From Streptomyces sp. NBC_01233 (lineage in GTDB: Bacteria > Actinomycetota > Actinomycetes > Streptomycetales > Streptomycetaceae), in contig NZ_CP108514.1 of the NCBI RefSeq assembly GCF_035989305.1, positions 1,240,001-1,304,000 on the forward strand: DNA of 64,000 nucleotides. The letters run 5' to 3'. Made by a program: the position numbers and the translations under genes. The first letter of the stretch is position 1, and the number at the start of each line of letters is the position of its first letter. The notes under the pieces are model-generated. The model saw only the letters and a list, made by a program, of their open reading frames with translations, was not told the DNA's origin and did no database searches. Shown here piece after piece: positions 1 through 8,674 of this stretch.

Positions 1-656
1 GTCTGTTCGACCCCGAGGAAGTGTTCCTGGTCGGGAGCCTTTTCGTAGGCGTAGGCGGGCGAGATCATCATCTCGTCGACCTGCAGGTCGTCATTGAGGT
101 AGTTGAGCACCTCGATGATCGTCTGCGGAGTGTCCGTGTTGAAGAACGTGGAGTTGGTGGTCACCCGGAACCCGCGCTTCTTCGCCTCCTTGATGGCCGC
201 GACCGCCTCGTCGAAGACGCCTTCCTTGGCCACGGACTCGTCGTGGCGCTCGCGCAGGCCGTCGATGTGCACGGCGAAGGCGAAATAGGGGGAAGGGGTG
301 AACTTCTCGATCTTCTTGCGCAGGAGCATCGCATTGGTGCAGAGGAAGACGTACTTCCGCCTCGCCACCAACTGTCGGACGATCTCGTGGATCTGCGGGT
401 GCATCAAGGGCTCGCCGCCCGCGATGGACACCATCGGCGCGCCGGACTCCAGCACGGCGCCGACCGCCTGGGCGACCGGCATGCGCTGCTTGAGCACCCC
501 GGCCGGATGCTGGATCTTTCCGCAGCCCTCACAGGCCAGGTTGCAGGCGTAGAGCGGCTCCAGCTCGACGATCAGCGGGAACTTCTCACGCTTGCGGAGC
601 TTCTGTTCGAGAAGATAGGTCCCGACCCTGATGGACTGGCGCAGCGGCATGGCCAT
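1..656 (-). CDS. hpnH: Adenosyl-hopene transferase HpnH (radical SAM), 3' end outside window
   Basis: Radical SAM enzyme that adds a 5'-deoxyadenosyl group to hopene to give adenosylhopane, the first step toward C35 side-chain hopanoids. About 218 codons are present and the C-terminus runs off the left edge. Residues C38, C42 and C45 form the CxxxCxxC motif for the 4Fe-4S cluster, followed by a GGEP motif at 80-83. The ATG at 656 lies 5 nt after the hpnG stop and has a perfect AGGAGG just upstream, which fixes the start. Last gene of the hopanoid operon that can be seen here. Family identity is from motifs and context and is secure. Confidence 0.95.
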   Translation of the reverse strand, partial: MAMPLRQSIRVGTYLLEQKLRKREKFPLIVELEPLYACNLACEGCGKIQHPAGVLKQRMPVAQAVGAVLESGAPMVSIAGGEPLMHPQIHEIVRQLVARRKYVFLCTNAMLLRKKIEKFTPSPYFAFAVHIDGLRERHDESVAKEGVFDEAVAAIKEAKKRGFRVTTNSTFFNTDTPQTIIEVLNYLNDDLQVDEMMISPAYAYEKAPDQEHFLGVEQ

Positions 657-661
657 CTGGC

Positions 662-1345
662 TCACCTCCTGGGGAGCAGCAAAGAACGGTGCCATTCGTA
701 AAACGCGGGCACTACGGCACGCAGAACACGGAAGGCCGATATTCCCCCGCGAACCGTGCCGATACGGACGAGCTCATGCTCCGGAGCGTCCACGATCACC
801 CGGACGGCCGCAACCGGGCGGCGGCCGCCGCCCGGGGAAGGGCCGCCGCGCGTGGCGGTCCACAGGGTGGCCGCGGACTCCATGTCGACCGCGATGGCGC
901 CGGTGGCGCGCAGCTGCGCGCGCTCCTGGCCGCGGACGACGTGGTCGGATCCGGTCAGTGCGCCGGTGTGCACGGTCCGGCCCGGTGCGGCCCGGGCCAG
1001 TGCCGCGGCGAGCAGGGCGGTGCCGGTGCAGGTGACGGCCCCCTGCAGGTCCCGGGTCTCCTCGGCGACGACCAGGTCGCCGGGGTGCATGCCGGGGACC
1101 AGTCCGGCGCAGAATCCCGTGGCGAGGACGGCGGCCCGGTCCATCCCGGGCCGGTCCAGTGCCCGGGCGACGGCCCGCTCGGCCGCGCGCGGGCCCATCC
1201 CGGTACGCAGCAGGGAGTGGCCCCGGACCGCCCCGGGCCCGGCGCTGCGCAGCGCCGCCTGCTCGATGCGCAGTGCGCAGGCGACCAGCAGCGGGTCGGG
1301 GTTCTGGGCCCGGTCCCCCTTGGTCCGCTCCGGCTCGGCGGACAT
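662..1345 (-). CDS. hpnG: Adenosylhopane nucleoside phosphorylase HpnG-like
   Basis: Predicted PNP/UDP phosphorylase-family enzyme of 227 aa. In hopanoid loci this enzyme removes adenine from adenosylhopane to give phosphoribosylhopane. The nucleoside-phosphorylase signature VDMESAA is visible near residue 158, and glycine-rich segments (ATGFCAGL, GALTGSDH) precede it. The ATG at 1345 shares one base with the shc stop (TGATG), so translation is probably coupled to shc, and hpnH follows 5 nt downstream. The open frame extends further upstream, but only inside shc, so this start is preferred. Confidence 0.9.
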   Translation of the reverse strand: MSAEPERTKGDRAQNPDPLLVACALRIEQAALRSAGPGAVRGHSLLRTGMGPRAAERAVARALDRPGMDRAAVLATGFCAGLVPGMHPGDLVVAEETRDLQGAVTCTGTALLAAALARAAPGRTVHTGALTGSDHVVRGQERAQLRATGAIAVDMESAATLWTATRGGPSPGGGRRPVAAVRVIVDAPEHELVRIGTVRGGISAFRVLRAVVPAFYEWHRSLLLPRR

Positions 1346-3681
1346 CAGACGCCCCCGCCCGCGGCGAACGGTTCCCCGTACAGGTAGCGGCCGAGCGCGG
1401 TCAGCGGGAACACCTGCCGGTACAGGTGGTAGTTGATGGAGAAGTCCCAGGGGAAGCCGGTGCCCGTGAAGTACGGCTCGTCCCAGGAGCCGTCCGCCCG
1501 CTGCGTCTCCATCAGGTAGCCGATGCCCCGTTCGACGGCCTTGCCGTCCCGCTCGCCGGCCGACAGGAGGGCCATCAGCGCCCACGCGGTCTGCGAGGCG
1601 GTGGAGGCCCCCTTCCCGGCCCAGGACGGGTCCTTGTAGGAGCGCTGGTCCTCGCCCCACCCGCCGTCCTCGTTCTGTACGGTCTCCAGCCAGCGCACGG
1701 CCCGGCGGATCGCGGGATGACCCGGGGCGATGCCGGCGGCGGTGAGCGCCGGGAGCACCGAACCTGTGCCGTAGACGTAGTTGGTGCCCCAGCGGCCGAA
1801 CCAGGCGCCGTTCGGTTCCTGTTCGGCGAGCAGCCAGGCAATGCCGCGCCGGGTCCGGGCGTCGCCCGCCCGTCCCTCGAAGGCGAGCATCTCCACGACG
1901 TGGGCGGTGACGTCGGCCGAGGGCGGGTCGATGACCTCGCCGAAGTCGCAGAAGGGCAGCCGGTTCGGGAAGGGGCTGGTGTTGTCGGCGTCGAAGGCGC
2001 CCCAGGCGCCGTTCTTCGACTGCATGCCGAGGTTCCAGGACACGCCGCGGGCGATGGCCGCCTCGACCCGGGCCGGGTCGGGGTGCCGGATCCGGCGCAG
2101 TGCGAGGACGACCTCGGCGGTGTCGTCGATGTCGGGGTAGGTGTCGTTGTGGAACTCGAACGCCCAGCCGCCGGGGGCCAGCCCGGGCCGCCGTACCGCC
2201 CAGTCCCCTCTACGGGTGATCTCCTCGCCGAGCATCCAGTCCGCGGCCTTGACCAACGCCGGATGGTCGGGGCGCAGGCCCGCGTCGGCGAGGGCGATCG
2301 CGGCCAGGCAGGTGTCCCACACCGGGGACTGGCAGGCCTCGATCATCCGGGCGCCGTCCTCGCGCCACACAGCGAAGCGGTCCAGGGATTCCAGTCCGGC
2401 GCGCATCACGGGATGCCGGAGGTCGTAGCCGAGCAGGTGCAGGGCGATGATGGAGTACACGGCGGGCGGCTGGATCCCGCCCCAGCAGCCGTCGTTCTCC
2501 TGGCGCTCGACGATCCAGCGGCCGGCGGTGGCCATGGCGGCCTTGCGCAGCCGGCGCGGGGCGAACCTGCGGTAGACGTGCAGGGCCTTGTCCATCCGCT
2601 GGAAGGCGCCCTCCCAAGTGGTCGGCGGGGCGGGGCGCTTGGCGGGGTTCGGCACCCGCGCGTCGGCGTGCAGCTCGTCGAGGGCGAAGGGGGCCGGGCG
2701 CACCGGGCGCAGCGCGGAGACCACGGTGAGCGGAACGATGGTCTGGCGGGCCCAGCAGCCGAAGTCGTAGATGTTCAGGGGCACCCAGGACGGCAGGAAC
2801 ACCAGCTCGGGCGGGAGTTCGGGCAGGTGGTCCCAGTTCCACCAGCCGAAGAGCGCCAGCCAGATCCGGGTGAAGACGCGGGCGGCGGCGATCCCGCCGT
2901 GGGCCCGGATCCAGGCCGAGGCGCGGGCCATGTGCGGGGCGTCCGGCGCGTCCCCTGCGAGGCGCAGCGCGACGTAGGCCTCGATGGTGGCGGACAGGTC
3001 GGGCGGGCCGCCGTGGAAGGTGGCCCAGGTGCCGTCCTCCCGCTGCTCGCCGCGGATGAACAGGGCCGCGGCGTGGGTGGTGGCCTCGTCCCGGATGCCG
3101 AGGAACTGCCGCAGCAGCAGGTCCTCCGCGTCCATGGTGACGTTGGTCTCCAGGTCGCCCTTCCACCAGCCCTCGGCGTCCTGACGCTCCAGCAGGTGCC
3201 GGGTCGCCCGCGCGGTGGCCTCGTACACGCCCGGCGCGGCGCCGTCCGGCGGCTCGGGCAGGTCCGCGGCGGCCCGGGCCGGTCCCACCCGGTCCGGCCC
3301 CGGGGGCGCGTCCGCGAGCACGCTCACGCGCACCCGGCCACCGGGCTCGCCCGGCGGGTCGGCTTCCGGGCCGAAGTCGGGCGGTGCGGCGCCCGGCGCC
3401 CGCGCCGTGCCCGGCCGGTCCCCGAGCGGGCTCACGCGCACCCGGCCGCCGTCCGCTCCGGGCGTGCCCCGCGGGCCGTACTCGGTCCGCGGGCCGGCGG
3501 CGCCGGGCGCGACGCCGTACTCGGCCTGCAGACGGGGCAGGCTTGCCCGGGGCGGGGCCGGGGGCCCCGCTTCGGCGGCCGGGCCGCGGGCGCGCCCCAC
3601 GCCGGGAACCGCCGGGAGGCCCGGGGTTGATTCGCTGCCAGCGGCAGCGCCCTCGGCGCTGCCGTCAGTCGTCGCTGTCAT
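1345..3681 (-). CDS. shc: Squalene-hopene cyclase with long N-terminal extension
   Basis: Membrane-associated class II triterpene cyclase that folds squalene into hopene. The catalytic protonation motif appears as DIDDTA at about residues 517-522, and several QW-type repeats (QxxxGxW, such as RQDAEGWW and QNEDGGWG) are spread along the chain. At 778 aa it is longer than typical cyclases (about 630-680 aa, from general knowledge). The conserved fold begins near residue 147; the first ~145 residues are Pro/Ala/Gly-rich and contain two copies of GGRVRVS about 37 residues apart. The ATG at 3681 has a purine-rich GGGGAA upstream. It lies 120 nt after the prenyl synthase gene and overlaps hpnG by one base. 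Confidence 0.95.
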   Translation of the reverse strand: MTATTDGSAEGAAAGSESTPGLPAVPGVGRARGPAAEAGPPAPPRASLPRLQAEYGVAPGAAGPRTEYGPRGTPGADGGRVRVSPLGDRPGTARAPGAAPPDFGPEADPPGEPGGRVRVSVLADAPPGPDRVGPARAAADLPEPPDGAAPGVYEATARATRHLLERQDAEGWWKGDLETNVTMDAEDLLLRQFLGIRDEATTHAAALFIRGEQREDGTWATFHGGPPDLSATIEAYVALRLAGDAPDAPHMARASAWIRAHGGIAAARVFTRIWLALFGWWNWDHLPELPPELVFLPSWVPLNIYDFGCWARQTIVPLTVVSALRPVRPAPFALDELHADARVPNPAKRPAPPTTWEGAFQRMDKALHVYRRFAPRRLRKAAMATAGRWIVERQENDGCWGGIQPPAVYSIIALHLLGYDLRHPVMRAGLESLDRFAVWREDGARMIEACQSPVWDTCLAAIALADAGLRPDHPALVKAADWMLGEEITRRGDWAVRRPGLAPGGWAFEFHNDTYPDIDDTAEVVLALRRIRHPDPARVEAAIARGVSWNLGMQSKNGAWGAFDADNTSPFPNRLPFCDFGEVIDPPSADVTAHVVEMLAFEGRAGDARTRRGIAWLLAEQEPNGAWFGRWGTNYVYGTGSVLPALTAAGIAPGHPAIRRAVRWLETVQNEDGGWGEDQRSYKDPSWAGKGASTASQTAWALMALLSAGERDGKAVERGIGYLMETQRADGSWDEPYFTGTGFPWDFSINYHLYRQVFPLTALGRYLYGEPFAAGGGV

Positions 3682-3801
3682 GGCTTCCCCTTAGAACAGT
3701 GTCCTGTGCTGTGCTGGGGTCTGCCGTCGGCCGGTGCGCGCCACGCTCAGATGGCGGCTCCGGCCGGCGACTCGCGATTCATATCCGCTGTCGGGTGGCG
3801 A

Positions 3802-4968
3802 TCACCTCTTGCGCACGACGACGAAGTCGGCGAGGTCCACGAGCTGTTCGCGCACCCGCTGCGGCATGTCGACGTCGTCGAGGGCCCGGATCGCGACGGC
3901 GTGCTGGCGGCGCGCCTCGTCGGCGGTCCACTGGCGGCCGCCGGCCTCCTCGATGAGCGCCGCGCGGGCCGCGAACTCCTCCTCCGAGAAGTTCTCGAAG
4001 TCGCTGGCCTTGGCGTCCGCGGCAAGCAGTTCGGCGAGCTGCTCGGAGGCCGGCCCGCCGGCCGCGAGGGCGGCGACCACCGGCAGGGACTTCTTGCGCT
4101 GGCGCAGGTCGCTCCAGGTCTGCTTGCCGGTGGCCTCCGGGTCGCCCCAGATGCCGAGCAGGTCGTCGACGGCCTGGAAGGCGAGGCCCAGGTGGTAGCC
4201 GTACTCCTCCAGCTTGTCGGCCGTACGGTCGTCCGCGCCGCCGAGCACCGCGCCGATGGAGACCGCGCAGGCGAGCAGCGCGCCGGTCTTGTTGCCCTCC
4301 ATCTCCAGGCATTCCTCGACGCTGACGCGCTCGCGGTGCTCGTAGGAGATGTCCTGCGCCTGGCCGTCGATGAGCTTGCGGCTGGCGGTGGTCAGCCGGC
4401 GGGTCGCCCGGCCGGCCTCGACGGTGCCGAGCTCCAGCAGCACCTCGTTGGCGAGGGCGAAGAGGGCGTCGCCGACCAGGATCGCGAGGGCCGGTCCGTG
4501 CACCTTCCAGACCGTGTCGCGGTGGCGGCGCTGCTCGTCGCCGTCCATCAGGTCGTCGTGCAGCAGCGAGAAGTTGTGCACGAGCTCGACGGCGACGGCG
4601 CCGGGGATGCCGACCTCGGCTGCGGCGCCCGCAGCTTCGGCTGAGAGCAGCGCGAGGGCGGGGCGCACGGCCTTTCCGCCGTCGCCGTCCGCCGGGTTGC
4701 CCTGGGCGTCGATCCAGCCGAAGTGGTAGGCGGCGACGGTGTCCATGGGCGCCGCGAGCCGGTCCACAGCGGCGCGGAGCACGGGGGTCGACAGTGTGCG
4801 GCCGCGCTCCAGGAGGGCGATCGTGTCCGCCTTCTCCGCGCTCCTTCCGGCCGTGCCCACACTGGCATCCGTGTTCTCGACGGCCGGATTCCCCGGGTTC
4901 ACTGGCTCTCCTCTTGTTCCTGTACGTGCTGTGCCGCTGTTGCTGGTCGTGCTCGTGGTGATCGTCAT
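3802..4968 (-). CDS. Polyprenyl diphosphate synthase (FPP/GGPP type) of the hopanoid operon
   Basis: Class I trans-prenyltransferase, 388 aa, that condenses isopentenyl diphosphate onto allylic diphosphates; here it probably supplies farnesyl diphosphate for squalene formation. The first aspartate-rich motif is DDLMD at 138-142 and the second is DDLLGIWGD starting near 268. The N-terminal ~45 residues are Thr/Ser/Gly-rich and probably disordered. The ATG overlaps the hpnE stop (ATGA, 4965-4968) and has AGGAGG a few bases upstream. Product chain length cannot be set from the sequence alone; FPP is favoured by context and GGPP is the alternative. Confidence 0.9.
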   Translation of the reverse strand: MTITTSTTSNSGTARTGTRGEPVNPGNPAVENTDASVGTAGRSAEKADTIALLERGRTLSTPVLRAAVDRLAAPMDTVAAYHFGWIDAQGNPADGDGGKAVRPALALLSAEAAGAAAEVGIPGAVAVELVHNFSLLHDDLMDGDEQRRHRDTVWKVHGPALAILVGDALFALANEVLLELGTVEAGRATRRLTTASRKLIDGQAQDISYEHRERVSVEECLEMEGNKTGALLACAVSIGAVLGGADDRTADKLEEYGYHLGLAFQAVDDLLGIWGDPEATGKQTWSDLRQRKKSLPVVAALAAGGPASEQLAELLAADAKASDFENFSEEEFAARAALIEEAGGRQWTADEARRQHAVAIRALDDVDMPQRVREQLVDLADFVVVRKR

Positions 4969-6344
4969 GCCGCCTCCTGCAGAGGGTGGTCGCGGTGGCG
5001 GCCGAGCGCGGCGAGTGCGGCGTGCGCCGCGCTCATTCCGCTCCGGACGGCGCCCTCCATGGTCGCGGGCCAACCGGTGGCAGTCCACGCACCGGCGAGG
5101 TAGAGCCCCGGCGTGTCGGTGCGCGCCCCGGGGCGCAGCCGGCCGACCCCGGGGGTGGGGGCGAAGGTGGCGGTCCGCTCCCGGGTGACGAAGAAGTCCC
5201 GTACCTTGGCGCCCCGCGCGGCGGGGAGCAGCCGCTCCAGCTCGGGCAGGTACTTGGCGCGCAGGACCGAGACGGGTTCGTCGATGTCGTCCTGGGCGGC
5301 GGACTGGGACAGCGCCAGGTACTGGCCGCCGTCGGGGAGCCCGGAGGAGTCGGTGCGGTCGAAGACCCACTGCACCGGGGAGCCGAGTGCGGCGAAGAAG
5401 GGCTGCTTGAGCACCTTGCGCTCGTAGACGACGTGGACGTTGAGGATGGGCGCGGTGCCGATGTCGAGGAGCTTGTCGGGGTCGGCGAGGGCGCCGGCCG
5501 GCAGCAGTCCGTGTGCCTCGCGCTGCGGGACGGCGAGGACCACGGTCCCGGCGTCGAGGGACTCGTCCTCGGTGTCGATCCGCCAGTTCCCGTCGGCGGT
5601 ACGGGAGATGCCCGTGACCCTGGTGCGCAGCTCGGTCCGTACGCCGGCCGCGTCGAGGGCCTTGCGGGCGAGGCCGTCGTGCAGGTCGCCCAGCGGTACG
5701 TGGGCCCAGCCGATGTCGGCGGCGCCGTTCTCGGAGAGCAGGCCGGTCTTGAAGACCATGGCGGCCAGGCCCAGCGAGGACTGGGCGGCGGTCGCGTTGA
5801 GGGTGGCGATGCCGACGAGGTCCCACAGGGCCTCGATGGCGCGCGGGCTCTGGCCGTAGCGGCCGAGCCAGGTCGCGAAGTCCAGGCCGTCCAGGGCCGG
5901 GTCTGCGGGGTCGAGGCGGCGCAGCGCGAGGGCGGCGCGGCCGACGCTCGCGCGCTCGGCGAGGGACAGGTGCGGATAGCGGGCCAGCGACCCGGCCAGG
6001 TGCAGGGGCACGGGCAGGGCGCTGCGGCGCAGCCGTCCCAGGCGCGGGCCGCCGGGGCGGGCCACGTCGAGGACGGGTACGTCGAGCCGGTCCTGCAGGG
6101 GGGCGAGGGCGGCGCCGTCGACCCGGTCGAGGAACCATCGGTAGGCGGTGCAGCAGCGCAGGTAGACGTGCTGGCCGTTGTCGACGTTGAGGTCGCCGCG
6201 CTTGAAGGAGAAGGCGAGTCCGCCGAGCCGGGGGCGGCCCTCCAGCAGGGTCACGCGGAGCCCGGCGTCGGCGAGTTCGAGGGCGGTGGTGACCCCGGCG
6301 AGGCCGCCGCCCACGACGACGGCGTGGTGGTCGGTGCCGGTCAT
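4965..6344 (-). CDS. hpnE: Hydroxysqualene dehydroxylase HpnE
   Basis: FAD-dependent amine-oxidase/phytoene-desaturase-like protein of 459 aa. HpnE reduces hydroxysqualene to squalene, completing the HpnC/D/E route that replaces squalene synthase. The dinucleotide-binding signature VVGGGLAG starts near residue 10 and is followed by an acidic end (LLEGRPRLGG). A C-terminal FAD-contact region (TPGLYLAGAWT) is also visible. The ATG at 6344 overlaps the preceding 122-aa ORF as ATGA. Upstream open frame exists but carries no conserved sequence. Position between hpnD and the prenyl synthase supports the assignment. Confidence 0.93.
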   Translation of the reverse strand: MTGTDHHAVVVGGGLAGVTTALELADAGLRVTLLEGRPRLGGLAFSFKRGDLNVDNGQHVYLRCCTAYRWFLDRVDGAALAPLQDRLDVPVLDVARPGGPRLGRLRRSALPVPLHLAGSLARYPHLSLAERASVGRAALALRRLDPADPALDGLDFATWLGRYGQSPRAIEALWDLVGIATLNATAAQSSLGLAAMVFKTGLLSENGAADIGWAHVPLGDLHDGLARKALDAAGVRTELRTRVTGISRTADGNWRIDTEDESLDAGTVVLAVPQREAHGLLPAGALADPDKLLDIGTAPILNVHVVYERKVLKQPFFAALGSPVQWVFDRTDSSGLPDGGQYLALSQSAAQDDIDEPVSVLRAKYLPELERLLPAARGAKVRDFFVTRERTATFAPTPGVGRLRPGARTDTPGLYLAGAWTATGWPATMEGAVRSGMSAAHAALAALGRHRDHPLQEAA

Positions 6345-6709
6345 GCGCCCTCCCCCGTGGTGCGGTCGCCCTCCGGGCCGGCCGGTCGGTCCTCGGCGGA
6401 CGAGGCCGCCCCGTGTGCGGCGGCCCGCCCGGCGGGGCCGGAGTCCGCCGGAAGAGACGCGCCCGTCGCCGCGGTGGTTGCCCGGGCTCCGTCCCGGCCG
6501 GGACGGCCCGCCGGGCGCCTGCGCGGGCGTGGCGCGGCGGCGACGGCCGTCGGGGCGCCGGACGTGCCCGCGGCCGCGGCCGCGCCCGCGCGGCGCGGGG
6601 TGGCGGGCGCCCCCGTGCGGTCGGCCCGCGCGGCCCGGTGCGGTGCGGCGGCCGCGCACGCCGGGACCGCTCCCGGGGTCTCCCCCGGGGGCAGGGTGAT
6701 CGGGGCCAT
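6341..6709 (-). CDS. Unknown 122-aa Ala/Pro/Arg-rich protein inside the hopanoid operon
   Basis: I do not recognise a family. The frame is open from an ATG at 6709, which shares one base with the hpnD stop (TGATG), to a stop overlapping the hpnE start (ATGA), so it is placed exactly as a coupled operon gene. It begins MAPITLPPGETPGA and then becomes low-complexity Ala/Pro/Arg/Gly. No membrane segment, signal peptide or catalytic motif is visible. It could be a real small disordered protein or a coding-like spacer that keeps translation coupled from hpnD to hpnE. Double overlap supports translation; sequence content does not suggest an enzyme. Confidence 0.6.
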   Translation of the reverse strand: MAPITLPPGETPGAVPACAAAAPHRAARADRTGAPATPRRAGAAAAAGTSGAPTAVAAAPRPRRRPAGRPGRDGARATTAATGASLPADSGPAGRAAAHGAASSAEDRPAGPEGDRTTGEGA

Positions 6710-7677
6710 CAGGGCCGCCTCCGCGTGTTCTGGCGGGAGATGGTGCGCGCGTCGAGGCCGGACAGGCCGCGGACGGCGACGTACGCCTTCTCGTGCGGCG
6801 GCAGCGAGACGCGGCCCCGCAGCACCGCCTCCGGCTCCCGCTCGATGCGGTCGAGGAGGCGGCGGTAGATGCCGGCCATCGCGGCCACGCAGGCGCCGCT
6901 GCGCCGGTCGAGCATCGGCAGCAGCCGGTAGCCCTCGACGAACAGGGCGCGGGCGCGCCGGACTTCGTGGTGGACCAGCCCGGCGAAGTCGGAGCCGGCC
7001 GGCGCCCGGTCGCCGTGGAAGCCCTCCGAGCAGCCGAACTTGGCGAGGTCCTCGGCGGGCAGGTAGGTGCGTCCGTTGCCCGCGTCCTCGCGAACGTCGC
7101 GGAGGATGTTGGTGAGTTGCAGGGCGAGGCCGAGGGTGTCGGCGTACTCGGCGGCGCGCCCGGAGTCGGCCGCGCCCGCCGTGGTGCCGAACACGCCGAG
7201 CGAGAGCCGGCCGATGGCTCCGGCGACGCAGCGGCAGTAGACCTTGAGGTCGTCCCAGGTCTCGTAGGTCTCGCCGCGGACGTCCATCAGGACGCCGTCG
7301 ATGAGTTCGTCGAGGCCGCCGAGCGGGATCGGGAAGCGGCGGGCGGCGTGCGCGAGGGCGACGGCGACCGGGTCGGTGTCGTCCTCGTCGATCTCCTCGG
7401 CCAGGATCCGTCCGAGCACGGCGCGGGTCTCCTCCAGCCGGGCCAGTTTGGCCTCGGGCGCCAGCGTGCCGTCGCCGATGTCGTCGACGCGCCGGGAGAA
7501 GGCGTACAGCGCGGACATCGCCTGCCGCTTGTCGGTGGGCAGCAGCCGGATGCCGTACGCGAAATTGCGCGCCTGTGAACCGGTGACGGCCTCGCAGTAG
7601 CTGTAGGCGGCCGAAATCGGTGCGGACATCGCAGCCGGTGCGGACGCGTGTGTGGGGCCCTCCACGGTCGGGCTCAC
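6709..7677 (-). CDS. hpnD: Presqualene diphosphate synthase HpnD
   Basis: Squalene/phytoene-synthase-family enzyme, 322 aa, that joins two farnesyl diphosphates to presqualene diphosphate. The first aspartate-rich motif is DDIGD at 65-69, and the second lies in NILRDVREDAGNGRTYLP in mid-protein, the arrangement expected for head-to-head prenyl synthases. The GTG at 7677 overlaps the hpnC stop (GTGA). An internal ATG at residue 17 (MSAPISAAYS) is a possible alternative start, since the conserved fold begins near it. Works with HpnC and HpnE to make squalene. Confidence 0.95.
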   Translation of the reverse strand: MSPTVEGPTHASAPAAMSAPISAAYSYCEAVTGSQARNFAYGIRLLPTDKRQAMSALYAFSRRVDDIGDGTLAPEAKLARLEETRAVLGRILAEEIDEDDTDPVAVALAHAARRFPIPLGGLDELIDGVLMDVRGETYETWDDLKVYCRCVAGAIGRLSLGVFGTTAGAADSGRAAEYADTLGLALQLTNILRDVREDAGNGRTYLPAEDLAKFGCSEGFHGDRAPAGSDFAGLVHHEVRRARALFVEGYRLLPMLDRRSGACVAAMAGIYRRLLDRIEREPEAVLRGRVSLPPHEKAYVAVRGLSGLDARTISRQNTRRRP

Positions 7678-8612
7678 CCCTTTCTCGGCGCTGTGCGCAG
7701 GACGGCGGCAACCTCGCGGAGCAGGCCGCTCTTGGTGGGCTTGGGCGGGCCGGGGAGTACGTCGAAGCCGGCGGCCGTGACGGCTCGCAGGGCTGCGCGC
7801 CCTCCTCCCACGAAGCCCGCGAGCAGCAGCCGGAGTCTGCCGTGCACGCTACCCACGAGGGGGGTGCCTTCATTCAGCAGTTCGCGTGCGCGCTCAGTTT
7901 CGAATGCGACCAGGGCGCGTACGGACGCGCCGGCGGACGGGGCCGCCAGATCGGCCTCGCTCACGTGGAAGCGCCGCATGTCCTCGGCGGGCAGGTAGAT
8001 CCGGTCGTTGCCGAGGTCCTCGGCGACGTCCTGGATGTGCTCGACGATCTGCAGGGCGGTGCAGACGGCGTCGGAGCGGCGGATGCGTTCGGGGGTGCTG
8101 GTGCCGGTGAGGGAGAGCACGAGGCGCCCGACCGGGTTCGCGGAGAGCTCGCAGTAGCCGACCAGGCCCCCGTAGGTCTCGTAGCGCGTGACCCGCTGGT
8201 CCTGGCGGTTGGCCTCGATGAGCCCGAGGAAGGGTTCGGGGGTGAGGCCGTGGGCGCGGACCACGGGCTGCAGGGCGAGGAGCAAGGGGTGCCTCGGGGG
8301 GCCGGCCGGGCCGCCGGAACCGTTGAAGACACGGAGCAGGTCCGCCTCGAGGGCGTCGAGCATGGCGGGCCGGTCGTCGGTCGCGGCCGGGTCGAGGCCG
8401 AGGAGTGCGGCGTCGCGCCCGCCGGGGGCGAGGTCGCCGTCGCCGATGTCGTCGACGAGGCGGGCGTACCCGTAGACGGCCGTCAGCCCGTCGCGCCAGG
8501 CGCGGGGAAGGAAGACGGGGGCGACGGGGAAGTTCTCAGCCGATGCCTTGTCGAGGGTGGCGCTCACGTGGACCGTGTCGGACAGGGGCCGGATGCCGTG
8601 CGCCGCGGTCAC
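7674..8612 (-). CDS. hpnC: Hydroxysqualene synthase HpnC
   Basis: Squalene/phytoene-synthase-family protein, 312 aa, that turns presqualene diphosphate into hydroxysqualene. It carries DDIGD at 54-58 and a second Asp-rich region HIQDVAEDLGNDRIYLP, parallel to HpnD but divergent, as usual for this pair. The GTG at 8612 is embedded in the stop of a 21-codon upstream mini-ORF (GTGA), and the conserved region (ENFPVAPVFLPRAW) begins at about residue 26, so the start is plausible but not certain. First recognised enzyme gene of the operon. Confidence 0.93.
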   Translation of the reverse strand: MTAAHGIRPLSDTVHVSATLDKASAENFPVAPVFLPRAWRDGLTAVYGYARLVDDIGDGDLAPGGRDAALLGLDPAATDDRPAMLDALEADLLRVFNGSGGPAGPPRHPLLLALQPVVRAHGLTPEPFLGLIEANRQDQRVTRYETYGGLVGYCELSANPVGRLVLSLTGTSTPERIRRSDAVCTALQIVEHIQDVAEDLGNDRIYLPAEDMRRFHVSEADLAAPSAGASVRALVAFETERARELLNEGTPLVGSVHGRLRLLLAGFVGGGRAALRAVTAAGFDVLPGPPKPTKSGLLREVAAVLRTAPRKG

Positions 8613-8674
8613 CGCCCGCCGCCAGGGGCGGGGACGGCCGTCGTGCCTGGGGGCCGGAGAATTCCCGTAGCCAT
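8609..8674 (-). CDS. Possible 21-aa leader ORF coupled to hpnC
   Basis: A short frame starts at ATG 8674 and reads MATGILRPPG, with a C-terminal Pro/Gly-rich stretch. It stops at 8609-8611 so that its TGA overlaps the hpnC GTG (GTGA), which would couple hpnC initiation to its translation. A GGGAG lies about 10 nt upstream, a little far for a ribosome site. No function is recognised; it could be a leader peptide, or the overlap could be chance. Confidence 0.3.
   Translation of the reverse strand: MATGILRPPGTTAVPAPGGGR

Noticed and set aside
1159-3630. Plus-strand frame of about 820 codons opposite shc
   Set aside because: Antisense shadow of the cyclase gene with no recognisable motif.
3802-6138. 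Apparent 778-residue polyprenyl synthase
   Set aside because: The extra 5' part overlaps hpnE in another frame; ATG 4968 with AGGAGG gives the normal protein.
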